64,000 nucleotides of DNA from Pseudoxanthomonas sangjuensis (GCF_010211755.1 NZ_PDWR01000015.1:1-64000); one strand, 5' to 3'; shown: positions 44,947 to 56,471, numbered from the stretch's first letter. Translations and numbers: made by a program. The notes: a model not told the origin generated them from the sequence alone.

Positions 44947-46662
44947 CTACGACGCCGATTCCATCCAGCGTTCGATGCCGGCGCGGTCGCGCGCCTGCAG
45001 CAGCTTGTAGGTCTGCGACAGCAGGGCGGCGCGGTCGCTGTTGCGGATGGCGCGGCGCACTTCCAGCAAGGTCGACGGGTGCAGGCTGAACTCGTTCAGC
45101 CCCAGCGCCAGCAGCAGTGGGACGAAACGCGGATCGGCGGCGATCTCGCCGCATACCGCCACCGGCTTCCGCGCCTGCCAGCCGGTCTCGATCACGCTGT
45201 GCAGCAGCCGCAGCACGCCCGGGTGCAGCGGCGAATACAGTTCGCCCAATGCCTCGTTGTTGCGATCGGCGGCGAGCAGGTACTGCACCAGGTCGTTGGT
45301 GCCGATCGACAGGAAGTCGACCAGGTCGACGAAGCCGTGCACCGCGAACGCGGCGGCGGGAACCTCGATCATCACCCCGAACGGGATTTCGTCGGCGACC
45401 TCGCGCTTCTGCTTGCGCAACTGCCCGACCACGCGCTTGAGCCGGCGCCGCACCGCGAGGATTTCCTCGCGGCCGCTGACCATCGGCACCAGCACGCGCA
45501 CCGGGCCGTAGCCGGAGGCGCGGGCGATCGCGCGCAACTGGGTGTCGAAAATGCCGTCGCGGACCAGCGACAGGCGCACGCCGCGCAGGCCCAGCGCCGG
45601 GTTGTCCTCGTTGTCCAGGGCCAGGCCGGTGCGATCGGCCTTGTCCGCGCCCAGGTCGAGCGTGCGGATCGTCACCGGCCGCCCGCTCATGCCCAGCACC
45701 GCGTCGCGGTAGACGCGGAACTGCTCTTCCTCGTCCGGCAGCTCCCGGCGCTGCAGGAACAGGAATTCGGTGCGGAACAGGCCCAGCCCGGCGGCGCCGA
45801 GCGCATGCGCGCGGGCGATGTCCTCGCGCGACTCGGCGTTGGCCAGCAGCACGATGTCCTCGCCGTCGCGGGTGCGGGTGGGCTTGCTGCGCAGGCGGCC
45901 CAGCTCGCGCTGCTCCTTCGCCGCCTCGCGCTTGCGCGACCGGTAGGCGCGCAGGTCCTCGGCGCTCGGCTCGACCACGATCTCGCCGCTGTCGCCGTCG
46001 ACGATCAGCACGTCGCCGTCGTTGATCTTCTGCAGCACGTGCGCGGCGCCGACCACCAGCGGCAGGTGCAGGCTGCGCGCGAGGATCGCGCTGTGCGACA
46101 GCGCGCTGCCGCCGGCGGTGACGATCGCGACCACGCCCTGCGCCTGCAGCTGCGCCATTTCCGACGGCGCCACGTTGTCGCTGACCAGGATCTCGCCGGC
46201 CACGCCCTTCGGCGCCGTCGCGCGCTTGTGCAGGTGCGCGTGGATGCGGCCGATCACGTGGTCGAGGTCGTCCAGGCGGCTCTTCAGGTAGGCGTCGTCC
46301 ATGCCCTCGAACACCGCGGCCAGGCGGTCGCGCTGCAGGCGCAGCGCATAGTCGGCGCCGTAACGGGCGACCCGGATCAGTTCGTCGAGGCCGTGCAGCA
46401 GTTCGGGGTCGTCCAGCAGCAGCGCATGCAGGTCGAGGAATTCGCCGACTTCCCTGGCCAGCGCGCCGTGCAGGCGCGTGCGCAGGTCGTGCATCTCGGC
46501 GCGGGTGGCGTCGACCGCGGCGTGCAGGCGCTGCAGTTCGGCTTCGACCTCGGCGGCGGTGATGCGCTGCTCGGCGACGTCCAGCGCGTGCGGCAGGCGA
46601 ACCCGGGCGCGTCCCAGTGCGCTGCCGCGCGATGCGCCATGGCCGGCGAGCAGCGTCCTCAT
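44947..46662 (-). CDS. ptsI: PTS enzyme I
   Basis: The 571-aa phosphoenolpyruvate-protein phosphotransferase starts the PTS relay. The phosphoryl His lies in GGSALSHSAILARSLHLPLVVG, DVLIVDGDSGEIVVEPS closes the swivelling domain, and the PEP-binding barrel has GLFRTEFLFLQR, TIRTLDLGADK, IGTNDLVQYLLAADR and AVCGEIAADP. The ATG overlaps the ptsH stop by one base (TGATG). It is the last gene of the kdsD-to-ptsI block. It belongs to the regulatory PTS found with hprK in proteobacteria. Confidence 0.96.
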   Translation of the reverse strand: MRTLLAGHGASRGSALGRARVRLPHALDVAEQRITAAEVEAELQRLHAAVDATRAEMHDLRTRLHGALAREVGEFLDLHALLLDDPELLHGLDELIRVARYGADYALRLQRDRLAAVFEGMDDAYLKSRLDDLDHVIGRIHAHLHKRATAPKGVAGEILVSDNVAPSEMAQLQAQGVVAIVTAGGSALSHSAILARSLHLPLVVGAAHVLQKINDGDVLIVDGDSGEIVVEPSAEDLRAYRSRKREAAKEQRELGRLRSKPTRTRDGEDIVLLANAESREDIARAHALGAAGLGLFRTEFLFLQRRELPDEEEQFRVYRDAVLGMSGRPVTIRTLDLGADKADRTGLALDNEDNPALGLRGVRLSLVRDGIFDTQLRAIARASGYGPVRVLVPMVSGREEILAVRRRLKRVVGQLRKQKREVADEIPFGVMIEVPAAAFAVHGFVDLVDFLSIGTNDLVQYLLAADRNNEALGELYSPLHPGVLRLLHSVIETGWQARKPVAVCGEIAADPRFVPLLLALGLNEFSLHPSTLLEVRRAIRNSDRAALLSQTYKLLQARDRAGIERWMESAS

Positions 46663-46931
46663 CAACTGTCCTCGTCGAATCGTCGCTCGAACAGCGCCGC
46701 GACCGCGTCCATCGCCGCCTGCTCGTCGTCGCCGTCGATGCGCATCGTCACCGGCGTGCCCTGGCCGGCGGCCAGCAGCATCACCCCCATGATGCTCTTG
46801 GCGTTGACCTCGCGCCCCTTCGCCGCCAGCGTGGCGTTGCAGCGGAACGGCGCCAGCACCTGCACCAGCTTGGCGGTGGCGCGGGCGTGCAGTCCCAGGC
46901 GGTTGGAAACGGTGAGTTCGCGTTCAAGCAT
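46662..46931 (-). CDS. ptsH: Phosphocarrier protein HPr
   Basis: The 89-aa HPr passes phosphate from EI to EIIA. The active His is in NRLGLHARATAKLVQVL (His15-type). The second site, NAKSIMGVMLLAAGQGT, has the Ser46-type residue that HprK phosphorylates, consistent with hprK four genes upstream. The start is ATG 46929-46931, overlapping the EIIA gene by 8 bases. Standard length. Confidence 0.96.
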   Translation of the reverse strand: MLERELTVSNRLGLHARATAKLVQVLAPFRCNATLAAKGREVNAKSIMGVMLLAAGQGTPVTMRIDGDDEQAAMDAVAALFERRFDEDS

Positions 46932-47316
46932 CGTCGATGATCGCCCCATTGCGCGTGCCGGCCGCGGCGGTGGCCGGCAATTGGTCCAGTCCCTGTTCCG
47001 GATAGTTCATCACCCGCAGCAGCATCGGCAAACTCAGCGCCGACACGCGCCGCACCGGCGTGCCCAGCTGGGCCAGTCGCCTGGCCAGGTTGCTGGGGCT
47101 GGCGCCGTACAGGTCGGTCAGCACCAGCACGCCGTCGCCGCCGTCGACGCGCCGCAGCGCCGCGGAGGCTTGCGGCAGCAGCGCGTCCAGCTCGGCGTCC
47201 AGCGGCACCTCGAAGGCCTCGGCCTTCAGGGGCAACGTGCGCAGCAGGCTGCCGGCGACGCCGAGGATCGACGCGCCCACGCCGGGGTGGGTGATGAGCA
47301 GGATGCCACAGGCCAT
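46924..47316 (-). CDS. PTS EIIA, mannose-family (stand-alone)
   Basis: The 130-aa EIIA-Man-type domain has the phosphoryl His in GILLITHPGVGASIL and VLVLTDLYGASPSNLARRL as the second family block, ending with MLLRVMNYPEQGLDQL. No EIIB, EIIC or EIID genes accompany it. In proteobacteria with this gene order it serves as a terminal phosphate acceptor with regulatory rather than transport roles. Overlaps with ptsH imply tight coupling. Confidence 0.92.
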   Translation of the reverse strand: MACGILLITHPGVGASILGVAGSLLRTLPLKAEAFEVPLDAELDALLPQASAALRRVDGGDGVLVLTDLYGASPSNLARRLAQLGTPVRRVSALSLPMLLRVMNYPEQGLDQLPATAAAGTRNGAIIDDA

Positions 47317-47388
47317 GCCGTAGAAGTTAGCAGACCGGCATGACGACCCGGAAGCGCGCCGGCGCAACGGCCCGTCGCGCCGGCGGGT

Positions 47389-48285
47389 TCATTCCAGTTC
47401 GCGGTGGAAGGTCGAGACGTCCTCCCAGCCCTGCTCGCGCGCGTGGCCGGCCAGGGTTTCGGCCAGGTACACCGAGCGGTGCTTGCCGCCGGTGCAGCCG
47501 AAGGCGATGGTCACGTAGCTGCGGGTCTCGCCGCGCAGCTTCGGCAGCCAGGTGTCGAGGAAGGCGCTGACCTGGCGCACGTACTCGGCCACTTCCGGCT
47601 GCGCTTCCAGATGCCTGCGCACCGCGGCGTCGCGGCCGGTCAGCGGGCGCAGCTCAGGCAGCCAGTGCGGGTTCGGCAGGACCCGTGCGTCGAACACGAA
47701 GTCGGCATCGGCCGGCACGCCGCGCTTGTAGGCGAAGGATTCGAACAGCAGCGACAGGGCGGGGTGCCCGTCGCGGACGAATTCGCCCAGGATCCGCCGC
47801 CGCAGCTGGTGCACGTTGAGGTGGCTGGTGTCGATGATGACGTCGGCGGCATCGCGCAGCGGCTGCACCAGCCTGCGTTCCAGCGCGATGGCGTCGGCCA
47901 GCGCCAGCTTCTGGTGGCTCAGCGGATGCTTGCGGCGGGTGTCGGAGAAGCGCCGCAGCAGGGTTTCGTCGTCGGCCTCGAAGAAAAGCAGCTGGCCGCG
48001 CACGCCCAGTTCGGCCTCGGCGGCGGCGCGCCATTCGGCCAGCTTGCTCAGGTCGCTGCGGCGGCTGCGCACGTCGATGCCGATGGCGATCTTCGACGGC
48101 AGGTTGCCGTCGCGCAGCTGGCTGCGGACGAAGACCGGCAGCAGTTCCACCGGCAGGTTGTCGATGCAGTAGTAGTCCAGGTCCTCGAACGTCTTCAGCA
48201 CCACCGACTTGCCCGAACCGGACAGGCCGCTGACGATGACCACGCTCGGCGCAGGGTCGTCGTGGTGGCCGGGGGGCGGGCTCAT
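47389..48285 (-). CDS. rapZ: RNase adapter/nucleotide-binding protein RapZ
   Basis: The 298-aa protein has N-terminal Walker [31 protein letters not shown] and a C-terminal domain with [13 protein letters not shown] and [19 protein letters not shown]. In E. coli RapZ binds glucosamine-6-phosphate and steers GlmY/GlmZ decay by RNase E. The RNA partners in this organism are not known. The ATG overlaps the hprK stop by four bases. The gene occupies its usual place in the rpoN-linked cluster. Confidence 0.95.
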   Translation of the reverse strand: MSPPPGHHDDPAPSVVIVSGLSGSGKSVVLKTFEDLDYYCIDNLPVELLPVFVRSQLRDGNLPSKIAIGIDVRSRRSDLSKLAEWRAAAEAELGVRGQLLFFEADDETLLRRFSDTRRKHPLSHQKLALADAIALERRLVQPLRDAADVIIDTSHLNVHQLRRRILGEFVRDGHPALSLLFESFAYKRGVPADADFVFDARVLPNPHWLPELRPLTGRDAAVRRHLEAQPEVAEYVRQVSAFLDTWLPKLRGETRSYVTIAFGCTGGKHRSVYLAETLAGHAREQGWEDVSTFHRELE

Positions 48286-49232
48286 GGCGTGCTGCGCTCG
48301 AGCAGGTTGCTGTGGCGGGCGATGAACATCGCCGCCGGATCGATCCCCTTGGTGCGCAGGATGTGCAGGCGCGTCGCCGCCTCGGTCAGCACCGCGAGGT
48401 TGCGGCCGGGCATCACCGGCAGGGTGATCAGCGGCACGTCCAGGTCGAGCACGTGGCGAGTGCCGGAATCGCCGGTCAGGCGTTCGTAGCCGTGCGCGGT
48501 CGGCTCGGTCATCGGCCGGGTCAGGTGCACGATCAGGCGCAGGTACTTGTTCTTCTTCACCGCGGTGTCGCCGAACATCTCGCGCACGTTCAGCACGCCC
48601 AGGCCGCGCACTTCCAGCAGGTCCTGCAGCAGTTCGGGACAGGTGCCGTCGAGCACGTCCGGCGCGATCTGGGTGAACTCCGGCGCGTCGTCGGCCACCA
48701 GGCGGTGGCCGCGGCTGAGCAGTTCCAGCGCCAGCTCGCTCTTGCCCGACCCGGCCTCGCCGGTGATCAGCACGCCGATCGAGTAGATCTCCATGAACAC
48801 CCCGTGCAGGGTCACGCTGGGCGCGAGGGTGCGGGCGAGGTGGTAGGAAAGGTGGTTGAACAGCTCGTGGCCGCGCTTGGGCGAAACCCATAGCGGGGTA
48901 TCGGTTTCCTCGGCGGCGGCGCGCAGGTCTTCCGGGCAGCTCTGGTTCTTGCTGATCACCAGCGCCAGCGGGCGGTTGTCGATGACCTTTTCGATGGTTT
49001 CCCAGCGCTGGCGCGAATCCAGCGTGTCCAGCCAGGCCAGTTCCTCGGTGCCGAGGATCTGCACGCGGTTGGGATAGATGACGTTGAGGTAGCCGGCCAG
49101 CGAGGGGCGGCGCGAACGGGTGTCGCCGGCCTCGATCTCGCGGCTGGCGCCCTTCTGCCCGGCCAGCCAGCGCAGGGCCAGTTTTTCCTTCTGTTGTTCG
49201 AACAGTTCGCGGGCGGAGATGCGGGTACTCAT
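48282..49232 (-). CDS. hprK: HPr kinase/phosphorylase
   Basis: The 316-aa bifunctional enzyme phosphorylates and dephosphorylates HPr at Ser46. The P-loop is [28 protein letters not shown], and [15 protein letters not shown] is the second family signature. The N-terminal domain (about residues 1-130) resembles a MurF/Rossmann-type domain. Proteobacterial HprK is thought to control EI/HPr flux and often is linked to rpoN and virulence functions. It lies where ptsN stands in E. coli. Confidence 0.95.
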   Translation of the reverse strand: MSTRISARELFEQQKEKLALRWLAGQKGASREIEAGDTRSRRPSLAGYLNVIYPNRVQILGTEELAWLDTLDSRQRWETIEKVIDNRPLALVISKNQSCPEDLRAAAEETDTPLWVSPKRGHELFNHLSYHLARTLAPSVTLHGVFMEIYSIGVLITGEAGSGKSELALELLSRGHRLVADDAPEFTQIAPDVLDGTCPELLQDLLEVRGLGVLNVREMFGDTAVKKNKYLRLIVHLTRPMTEPTAHGYERLTGDSGTRHVLDLDVPLITLPVMPGRNLAVLTEAATRLHILRTKGIDPAAMFIARHSNLLERSTP

Positions 49233-49349
49233 CGTGGCTGCGCTTCGGCGACGTCGGCGTCGATGCGACAAGTATGGGGCAGAACGAGGATCCCGCGCGC
49301 GGGCCGGGCGCCGGAGCGCGGCCGTTCCGTCGCCAGCCCGCGTCGTTTC

Positions 49350-49380
49350 CCGGCCTTCCCGGCGCGAGCGGGAAGGCCGG
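49350..49380 (-). other. Strong hairpin between hpf and hprK
   Basis: CCGGCCTTCCC (49350-49360) pairs with GGGAAGGCCGG (49370-49380), an 11-bp perfect stem with a 9-base loop, 10 bases after the hpf stop on the minus strand. No U-run follows, so it is more likely an mRNA processing or attenuation structure, or a repeat, than a terminator. Confidence 0.6.
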
Positions 49381-49390
49381 CGCCGCGCGC

Positions 49391-49699
49391 CTACTCGTCC
49401 TCGTGCGAAGTGCGCTGGGCGATCCGCTTGCCCTTGTGCTTCAGCACCAGCCGGTCGAGCTTGTCGGCGAGGATGTCGATCGCCGCGTACATGGTCTGCG
49501 CGCCGGCGTCGGCGTGCAGGGTGCGGCCGGCGAGCGAGACCGTGGCTTCGGCCACGTAGTCCGGTTTGCGCACGCCCAGTTGCGTGCGCACATCGAGCGG
49601 CTGATCGAAATGCCTTCCGAGGCGCTGGAACTTGGTCTCCACGTATTCCCGCAGCGCGGGGGTGACTTCGATTTGCTGGCCATGGGTCTCGATGCGCAT
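49391..49699 (-). CDS. hpf: Ribosome hibernation-promoting factor
   Basis: The 102-aa protein binds idle 30S subunits and helps form 100S dimers. The fold's signature is intact: [58 protein letters not shown] and [22 protein letters not shown]. It is of short type with no C-terminal dimer domain. It follows rpoN with a gap of 157 bases that contains a stable hairpin, and is flanked by another hairpin on its 3' side, which may stabilise its own mRNA. Confidence 0.95.
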   Translation of the reverse strand: MRIETHGQQIEVTPALREYVETKFQRLGRHFDQPLDVRTQLGVRKPDYVAEATVSLAGRTLHADAGAQTMYAAIDILADKLDRLVLKHKGKRIAQRTSHEDE

Positions 49700-49817
49700 T
49701 GCTATGTCTCCTGACGGGTGAACGGCCGCGCGCAGGGCGCGGTATGGTCTGGGACAACGGTTCTGGGCGTGGGTTCCGGGCTTCTCCTCGTGGCAGGGAT
49801 ACGGAATGTCTGGGCGG

Positions 49818-49846
49818 GGCCGGTTCCGCTGCCGCGGAAACCGGCC
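49818..49846 (-). other. Strong hairpin between rpoN and hpf
   Basis: GGCCGGTTCCGC and GCGGAAACCGGCC pair around a TGCC loop with one bulged A, 10 bases after the rpoN stop codon. There is no U-run. It may weaken read-through from rpoN into hpf or shield the rpoN mRNA end. Confidence 0.55.
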
Positions 49847-49856
49847 GCCGGGGGCG

Positions 49857-51296
49857 TCAGCCCATCCGCACGCGTTCGTGCGAGGACAGGATGTCCATGG
49901 CCTCACGATACTTCGCCACGGTACGCCGCGCCACCGGTATGCCGCTGGCCTTGAGCAGGTCGGCCAGCTTGGCGTCGGACAGGGGCTTGCGCGGGTTTTC
50001 GCCTTCGATCAGCTTGCGGATCATCGACTGGATGGCGGTGCTGGAGGCCTCGCCGCCGCCCTCGGTGCCCACCCCGGAAGCGAAGAAGTCGCGCAGTGGC
50101 AGGGTTCCACGCGGGGTGCGCACGTATTTGCGGGCGATGGCGCGTGAAACCGTCGATTCGTGCAGGCCGACCTCGACCGCGACCTCGCGCAGGGTCAGCG
50201 GGCGCAGGGCCTGTTCGCCGAACTCGAGGAAGGCCGCCTGCTGGCGCAGCAGGCAGCGCACGACCTTGAGCAGGGTGTCGCCGCGCGCTTCCAGGCTCTT
50301 CAGCAGCCAGCGGGCTTCCTGGAGCTGGCCGCGCAGGTAGCCGGCGTCGCTTTCGCCGCACTGGCGGATCATCCGTTCGTAGCCGCGGTGGATGCCGACC
50401 TTCGGCACCGCGTTGCCGGACAGGGCCACGCGCCAGACCCCGCGCTGGCGCCACACCACGCAGTCCGGCACGACGTAGGTGTCGTGGCCCAGTTCGCCGA
50501 TCTGGGCGCCGGGGCGGGGGTCGAGGGTGCGCAACAGCTGGATCGCTGCCTCCAGTTCCGCGACCGGACGCCTGAATTCGGCGGCCAGCCCCGTCGCGCC
50601 GCTGCGCGGCAGGCGTTCCAGGATCGCGGTATCGGCGGCGATGCGCAGCGCGAGGGTCTTGCCGGCGGTGTCGTCGGACAGCGTCTCCAACTGCAGTCGC
50701 AGGCATTCGCCGAGGTCGCGCGCGGCCACGCCGACCGGGTCGAAGCGCTGCAACTGGTGCAGCACGGTGAGGATTTCCTCCTCGCCGGCCTCGATGTCCG
50801 GACGCAGGGTTTCGGCGATGCCGGACAGCGGCTCGCGCAGGTAGCCGTCGTCGTCCAGCGCGTCGATCAGCGCCGCGCCGATGCGGCGGTCGCGCGGCGA
50901 CAGGTGCGACAGGTGCAACTGCCACAGCAGGTGGTCCTGCAGCGTCTCGGCTTCGGCGACGCGCTCCGCGGCGCTGCCGGCGTCGTCCTCGTCGTCGAAG
51001 GAGCCGCTGCGGCCGCCTTCCATGGCCCAGGATTCGCCGTCCGGCGCCCAGGTGTCGTCGGCGCCGGACGCGTCGGGATCGACTTCGCGCGGCTCGTCGC
51101 CGGGCGCGGCGTCGGTGGCAGCCGGGTCGCCGCCGGCCGCGTCGTCGGCCCAGTCCAGCAGGGGGTTGGTTTCCACCGCCTCGGCGATCTCGGTCTCGAG
51201 TTCCGCGGCCGACATCTGCAGCAGGCGGATGGCCTGACGCAACTGTGGCGTCATCACCAACTGCTGACCCAGCGATGTCTGCAGGCGAGGCTTCAT
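49857..51296 (-). CDS. rpoN: RNA polymerase sigma-54 factor
   Basis: The 479-aa sigma-54 factor has Gln/Leu-rich region I (SLGQQLVMTPQLRQAIRLLQM), an acidic region II (about residues 50-110, rich in Asp, Glu and Pro), a core-binding and central region, the helix-turn-helix and the RpoN box ARRTVAKYREAM near the C-terminus. The start is ATG 51294-51296, since upstream in-frame codons lack homology. It is located 55 bases after lptB and upstream of hpf and the PTS genes. It is required in relatives for flagellar or pilus genes. Confidence 0.96.
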   Translation of the reverse strand: MKPRLQTSLGQQLVMTPQLRQAIRLLQMSAAELETEIAEAVETNPLLDWADDAAGGDPAATDAAPGDEPREVDPDASGADDTWAPDGESWAMEGGRSGSFDDEDDAGSAAERVAEAETLQDHLLWQLHLSHLSPRDRRIGAALIDALDDDGYLREPLSGIAETLRPDIEAGEEEILTVLHQLQRFDPVGVAARDLGECLRLQLETLSDDTAGKTLALRIAADTAILERLPRSGATGLAAEFRRPVAELEAAIQLLRTLDPRPGAQIGELGHDTYVVPDCVVWRQRGVWRVALSGNAVPKVGIHRGYERMIRQCGESDAGYLRGQLQEARWLLKSLEARGDTLLKVVRCLLRQQAAFLEFGEQALRPLTLREVAVEVGLHESTVSRAIARKYVRTPRGTLPLRDFFASGVGTEGGGEASSTAIQSMIRKLIEGENPRKPLSDAKLADLLKASGIPVARRTVAKYREAMDILSSHERVRMG

Positions 51297-51351
51297 TCCG
51301 TGTCCGGATAAACGCAAATGGACGTGGCCGCCGGCCACGCGCCGCCGCGTA

Positions 51352-52070
<719 letters not shown>

Positions 52071-52071
<1 letters not shown>

Positions 52072-52607
52072 CAGCGTTCGTCCGATTCGTTGGATGCGGC
52101 CGGCGCGGCGTTGCCTTGCGCGGACTTGGGCTTGATCACGGTGCGCACGCGGCTGCCGTCGCCGCCGGCCTGCATGCCGCCGGTCTTGGTGTTGTAGACC
52201 ATCTTCTGCCCGCTGTTGGAGCCCTTCGGCGAAGTGACCGTGTAGTTGCCGGTCAGGGTGAGCGTTTCGTTCGACATGTCGTAGTCGATGCGGTCGGCCT
52301 GCGCGTCCATCCAGGTGCCGTCGTCGAGCTGCTGGCGCAGCTTGACCGGCTTGCCGGTGAAGCTGGCCTGCGACGGGTCGCCGTTGCGCATGCGCAGGGT
52401 GCCGCCGTCGGCGCTGATGGTCAGGGTGCCCTGCTTGACCACGACGCCCTGGGTCCACACGACCTGGCCGTTGTCGCTGTAGTCGGCTTCCTGGTGGCCC
52501 GCGTCGATGATCATTTCCTGGTTGCGGTCCGACGTCTTCGCCCAGGCGGCGGACGCCGCGACCAGCGTCAGGACGAGCAGGGCGCTAGCGCGCGGATTTG
52601 GGTACAT
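52071..52607 (-). CDS. lptA: Periplasmic LPS bridge protein LptA
   Basis: The 178-aa protein has a signal peptide (about residues 1-23) and an OstA-like beta-jellyroll: [74 protein letters not shown]. It forms the bridge passing LPS across the periplasm. The C-terminal tail is charged and Ala-rich. Its first 23 bases overlap the end of lptC, and its stop overlaps the lptB start, so the three are translationally linked. Confidence 0.94.
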
Positions 52608-53148
52608 AGCGGGATTTGACCTGCGATTTGAAGACGTAGTGCTTGGTCTTGGTGTTGGTTTCGAAGCCGACCCCGCTGAGTATAGAACCCGGCTGGGTGA
52701 TGGTGACCCTGGCGTCGCTGCTGGCGAGGTTGCGGTCGGGGAATACGTTCAGGCGGGTGGTTTCGAAGCGGGTCGGCACGCCGATGCCTTCCGGGCTGGT
52801 GCCGACCACGTCGTCGCGCAGCCGCAGTTCGTCGCCCCTGGCGTCGATCCAGCCGGTTTTCGAACGCAGTTGCCAGTAATTGCCGTCGGCATCGGGCAGC
52901 AGGAACAGCGGCGTGGTCACGGTCATGGTCTGGTCGGTGGCGCTGCGTTCCAGCATCGGCGCGCGCAACGCCAGCGATTCCTTGCCATCGTCGTCCAGCC
53001 CGATCAGTTCGAAGTCGCGCATCACGTAGTCCGGGCGCAGCCCGTTCCCCGCCGGCGCCGGGCCGGTGTCGCGCTGGCGCCACGCCGACCAGCCGAACAG
53101 CGCGGCCGCCACTGCCAGCCCCGCGCCCAGGCCTGTGCGCCAGTTCAC
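52585..53148 (-). CDS. lptC: LPS export membrane protein LptC
   Basis: The 187-aa bitopic protein has one N-terminal membrane anchor (GLGAGLAVAAALFGWSAW) and a periplasmic jellyroll (PDYVMRDFELIGLDDDGKESLALRAPMLERS, TKTGWIDARGDELRLRDDV). It docks LptA to the inner-membrane LptBFG complex. It starts at GTG 53146-53148, overlapping the kdsC stop. The C-terminus, which contacts LptA, overlaps the lptA start by 23 bases. Confidence 0.93.
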   Translation of the reverse strand: MNWRTGLGAGLAVAAALFGWSAWRQRDTGPAPAGNGLRPDYVMRDFELIGLDDDGKESLALRAPMLERSATDQTMTVTTPLFLLPDADGNYWQLRSKTGWIDARGDELRLRDDVVGTSPEGIGVPTRFETTRLNVFPDRNLASSDARVTITQPGSILSGVGFETNTKTKHYVFKSQVKSRYVPKSAR

Positions 53149-53702
53149 GGGCTGGGCCCCATCAGGCCGCGTTCGAGCAAGGCTTCGGCATGGCCCTGCG
53201 CCGAAAGCAGCAGGTCGCACAGCTCGCGCGCCGCGCCCTTGCCGCCGGCGTGTTGCGTCCGCCAGTGCGCGAAGCGCGCGGTCCACGGATGCGCGTCGGC
53301 CGGGGCCGCCGCCAGCCCGACTGCGCGGAACGCCGGCAGGTCGGCGAGGTCGTCGCCCATGAAGGCGACCTGCGGCAGGCCGATGCCGAGCGCCGCGCAC
53401 AGTTCGTGCACCTTGCCCAGCTTGTCCTTGGTGATGTGCACGTCGACGCCGAGGTCGCGGCCGCGGTGCTCGGCGACGCTGCCGGCGCGCGCGGTGATGA
53501 AGACCACGTGCACGCCGGACTTGCGCAGCAGGCTGATGCCCAGCCCGTCGCGCACGTGGAAGGTCTTGCTCTCGCGCCCCTCGCTGTCGAAGTACAGGCG
53601 GCCGTCGGTCAGCGTGCCGTCGACGTCGAAGCAGGCCAGGCGGATGCCGGCGGCGCGGGCAAGCAGGTCGTCGGTCAGGTTGGCGAGATGGGCGTGGGGC
53701 AT
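53145..53702 (-). CDS. kdsC: KDO 8-phosphate phosphatase
   Basis: The 185-aa HAD-superfamily enzyme releases Kdo from KDO-8-P. The nucleophile motif is ACFDVDGTLTDGRLYF. VVFITARAGSVAEHR, ITKDKLGKVHELC and VAFMGDDLADLPAFRAVGLAAAPADAH are the other three HAD motifs. It lacks a cap domain, as in the family. The start is ATG 53700-53702; an N-terminal extension upstream would run into the repeat. It lies between kdsD and lptC, all for LPS. Confidence 0.95.
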   Translation of the reverse strand: MPHAHLANLTDDLLARAAGIRLACFDVDGTLTDGRLYFDSEGRESKTFHVRDGLGISLLRKSGVHVVFITARAGSVAEHRGRDLGVDVHITKDKLGKVHELCAALGIGLPQVAFMGDDLADLPAFRAVGLAAAPADAHPWTARFAHWRTQHAGGKGAARELCDLLLSAQGHAEALLERGLMGPSP

Positions 53703-53722
53703 GGGGCCGGTTGGTGGTTGCG

Positions 53723-53796
53723 GGTTCTGGGTTGTTGGTCCGTGGAAAGGCGCCCGGTGGTCTGTTCCAACAACCAAGATCCAACAACCAGGAACC
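53723..53796. repeat. GGTTGTTGG-type palindromic element between kdsD and kdsC
   Basis: GGTTCTGGGTTGTTGG (53723-53738) is mirrored by CCAACAACCAGGAACC (53781-53796) with two mismatches. Additional CCAACAACC and GGTTGGTGG copies surround it. AT content is higher than in flanking genes. It fills the only sizeable gap in the kdsD-lptB block. Confidence 0.7.
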
Positions 53797-53804
53797 TGGA
53801 GCTT

Positions 53805-54812
53805 TTACACCACTCTCGCGCGCAACAGGTCGTGAACGTTGAGCGCGCCGATCACCTTGCCTTCATCGTCGACCACGACCAGGCCGCTGCCGATCTTGCG
53901 CTCCTCGAGCAGGTGCGCGGCCTCGGCGGCGAGGGCGCGGGCGGAAATCGTGACCGGATCGCGGGTCATCACCGCGTCGATCGCGGTGGCGCGCACGTCG
54001 ACGTTGCCGGCGTCGAGGGTGCGGCGCAGGTCGCCGTCGGTGAAGATGCCGATCAGGCGGTTGTCCGCATCGACGACCGCGGTCAGGCCAAGGCGCTTGC
54101 GGCTCATTTCGACCAGCGCCTCGGCCAGCATCGCGCCGGAGCGCACGGCCGGGATGCCGTCGCCGGCGTGCATCACGTCGGACACGTGCAGCAGCAGCCG
54201 GCGGCCGAGGCTGCCGGCCGGATGCGAGCGGGCGAAATCGTCGGCGGTGAAACCGCGCGCTTCCAGCAACGCCACCGCCAGCGCGTCGCCCATCGCCAGC
54301 GATGCCGTGGTGCTGCTGGTCGGCGCCAGATCCAGCGGACAGGCTTCGGCCGGCACGCTGACGTCGAGGTGCACGTCGGCCTCGCGCGCCAGGCTGGAAT
54401 TCGGCCGGCCGGTCATCGCGATCAGCTTGTTGCCCTGGCGGCGCAGCACCGGCAGCAGGGTCAGCACTTCGTCGGATTCGCCCGAGTACGACAGCGCCAG
54501 CACCACGTCGGCGTCGGTGATCATGCCGAGGTCGCCGTGGCCGGCTTCACCCGGGTGCACGTAGAAGGCCGGGGTGCCGGTCGAGGCCAGGGTCGCGGCG
54601 ATCTTGCGCGCGACGTGCCCGGACTTGCCCATGCCGGTGGCGACCACGCGGCCGCGCGAGCCGAGGATCAGCCGGCACGCCGCCGAGAATGCGCCGCCGA
54701 CGCGCTCGGCCAGCGCCTGCAGGCCGGCGGCTTCGATCCCGATCGTGCGCCGGCCGCTGTCGGCCAGGGCGGCGTCGCTGGGCGCATGGGTTTTGGGGAG
54801 CGGACGGGACAT
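53805..54812 (-). CDS. kdsD: D-arabinose 5-phosphate isomerase
   Basis: The 335-aa enzyme converts ribulose 5-phosphate to arabinose 5-phosphate, the Kdo precursor. The N-terminal SIS domain is VVATGMGKSGHVARKIAATLASTGTPAFYVHPGEAGHGDLGMI, with ALSYSGESDEVL, and is followed by two CBS domains (about residues 210-335). The start is ATG 54810-54812. It is the first gene of the Kdo/LPS block, divergent from the BolA-family gene. Confidence 0.95.
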   Translation of the reverse strand: MSRPLPKTHAPSDAALADSGRRTIGIEAAGLQALAERVGGAFSAACRLILGSRGRVVATGMGKSGHVARKIAATLASTGTPAFYVHPGEAGHGDLGMITDADVVLALSYSGESDEVLTLLPVLRRQGNKLIAMTGRPNSSLAREADVHLDVSVPAEACPLDLAPTSSTTASLAMGDALAVALLEARGFTADDFARSHPAGSLGRRLLLHVSDVMHAGDGIPAVRSGAMLAEALVEMSRKRLGLTAVVDADNRLIGIFTDGDLRRTLDAGNVDVRATAIDAVMTRDPVTISARALAAEAAHLLEERKIGSGLVVVDDEGKVIGALNVHDLLRARVV

Positions 54813-54865
54813 CGGGGGCGCCGGGCGCAAGGTAGAATGACCGGGCATTTTATTAGGAAAGCCCG

Positions 54866-56470
<1,605 letters not shown>

Positions 56471-56471
<1 letters not shown>

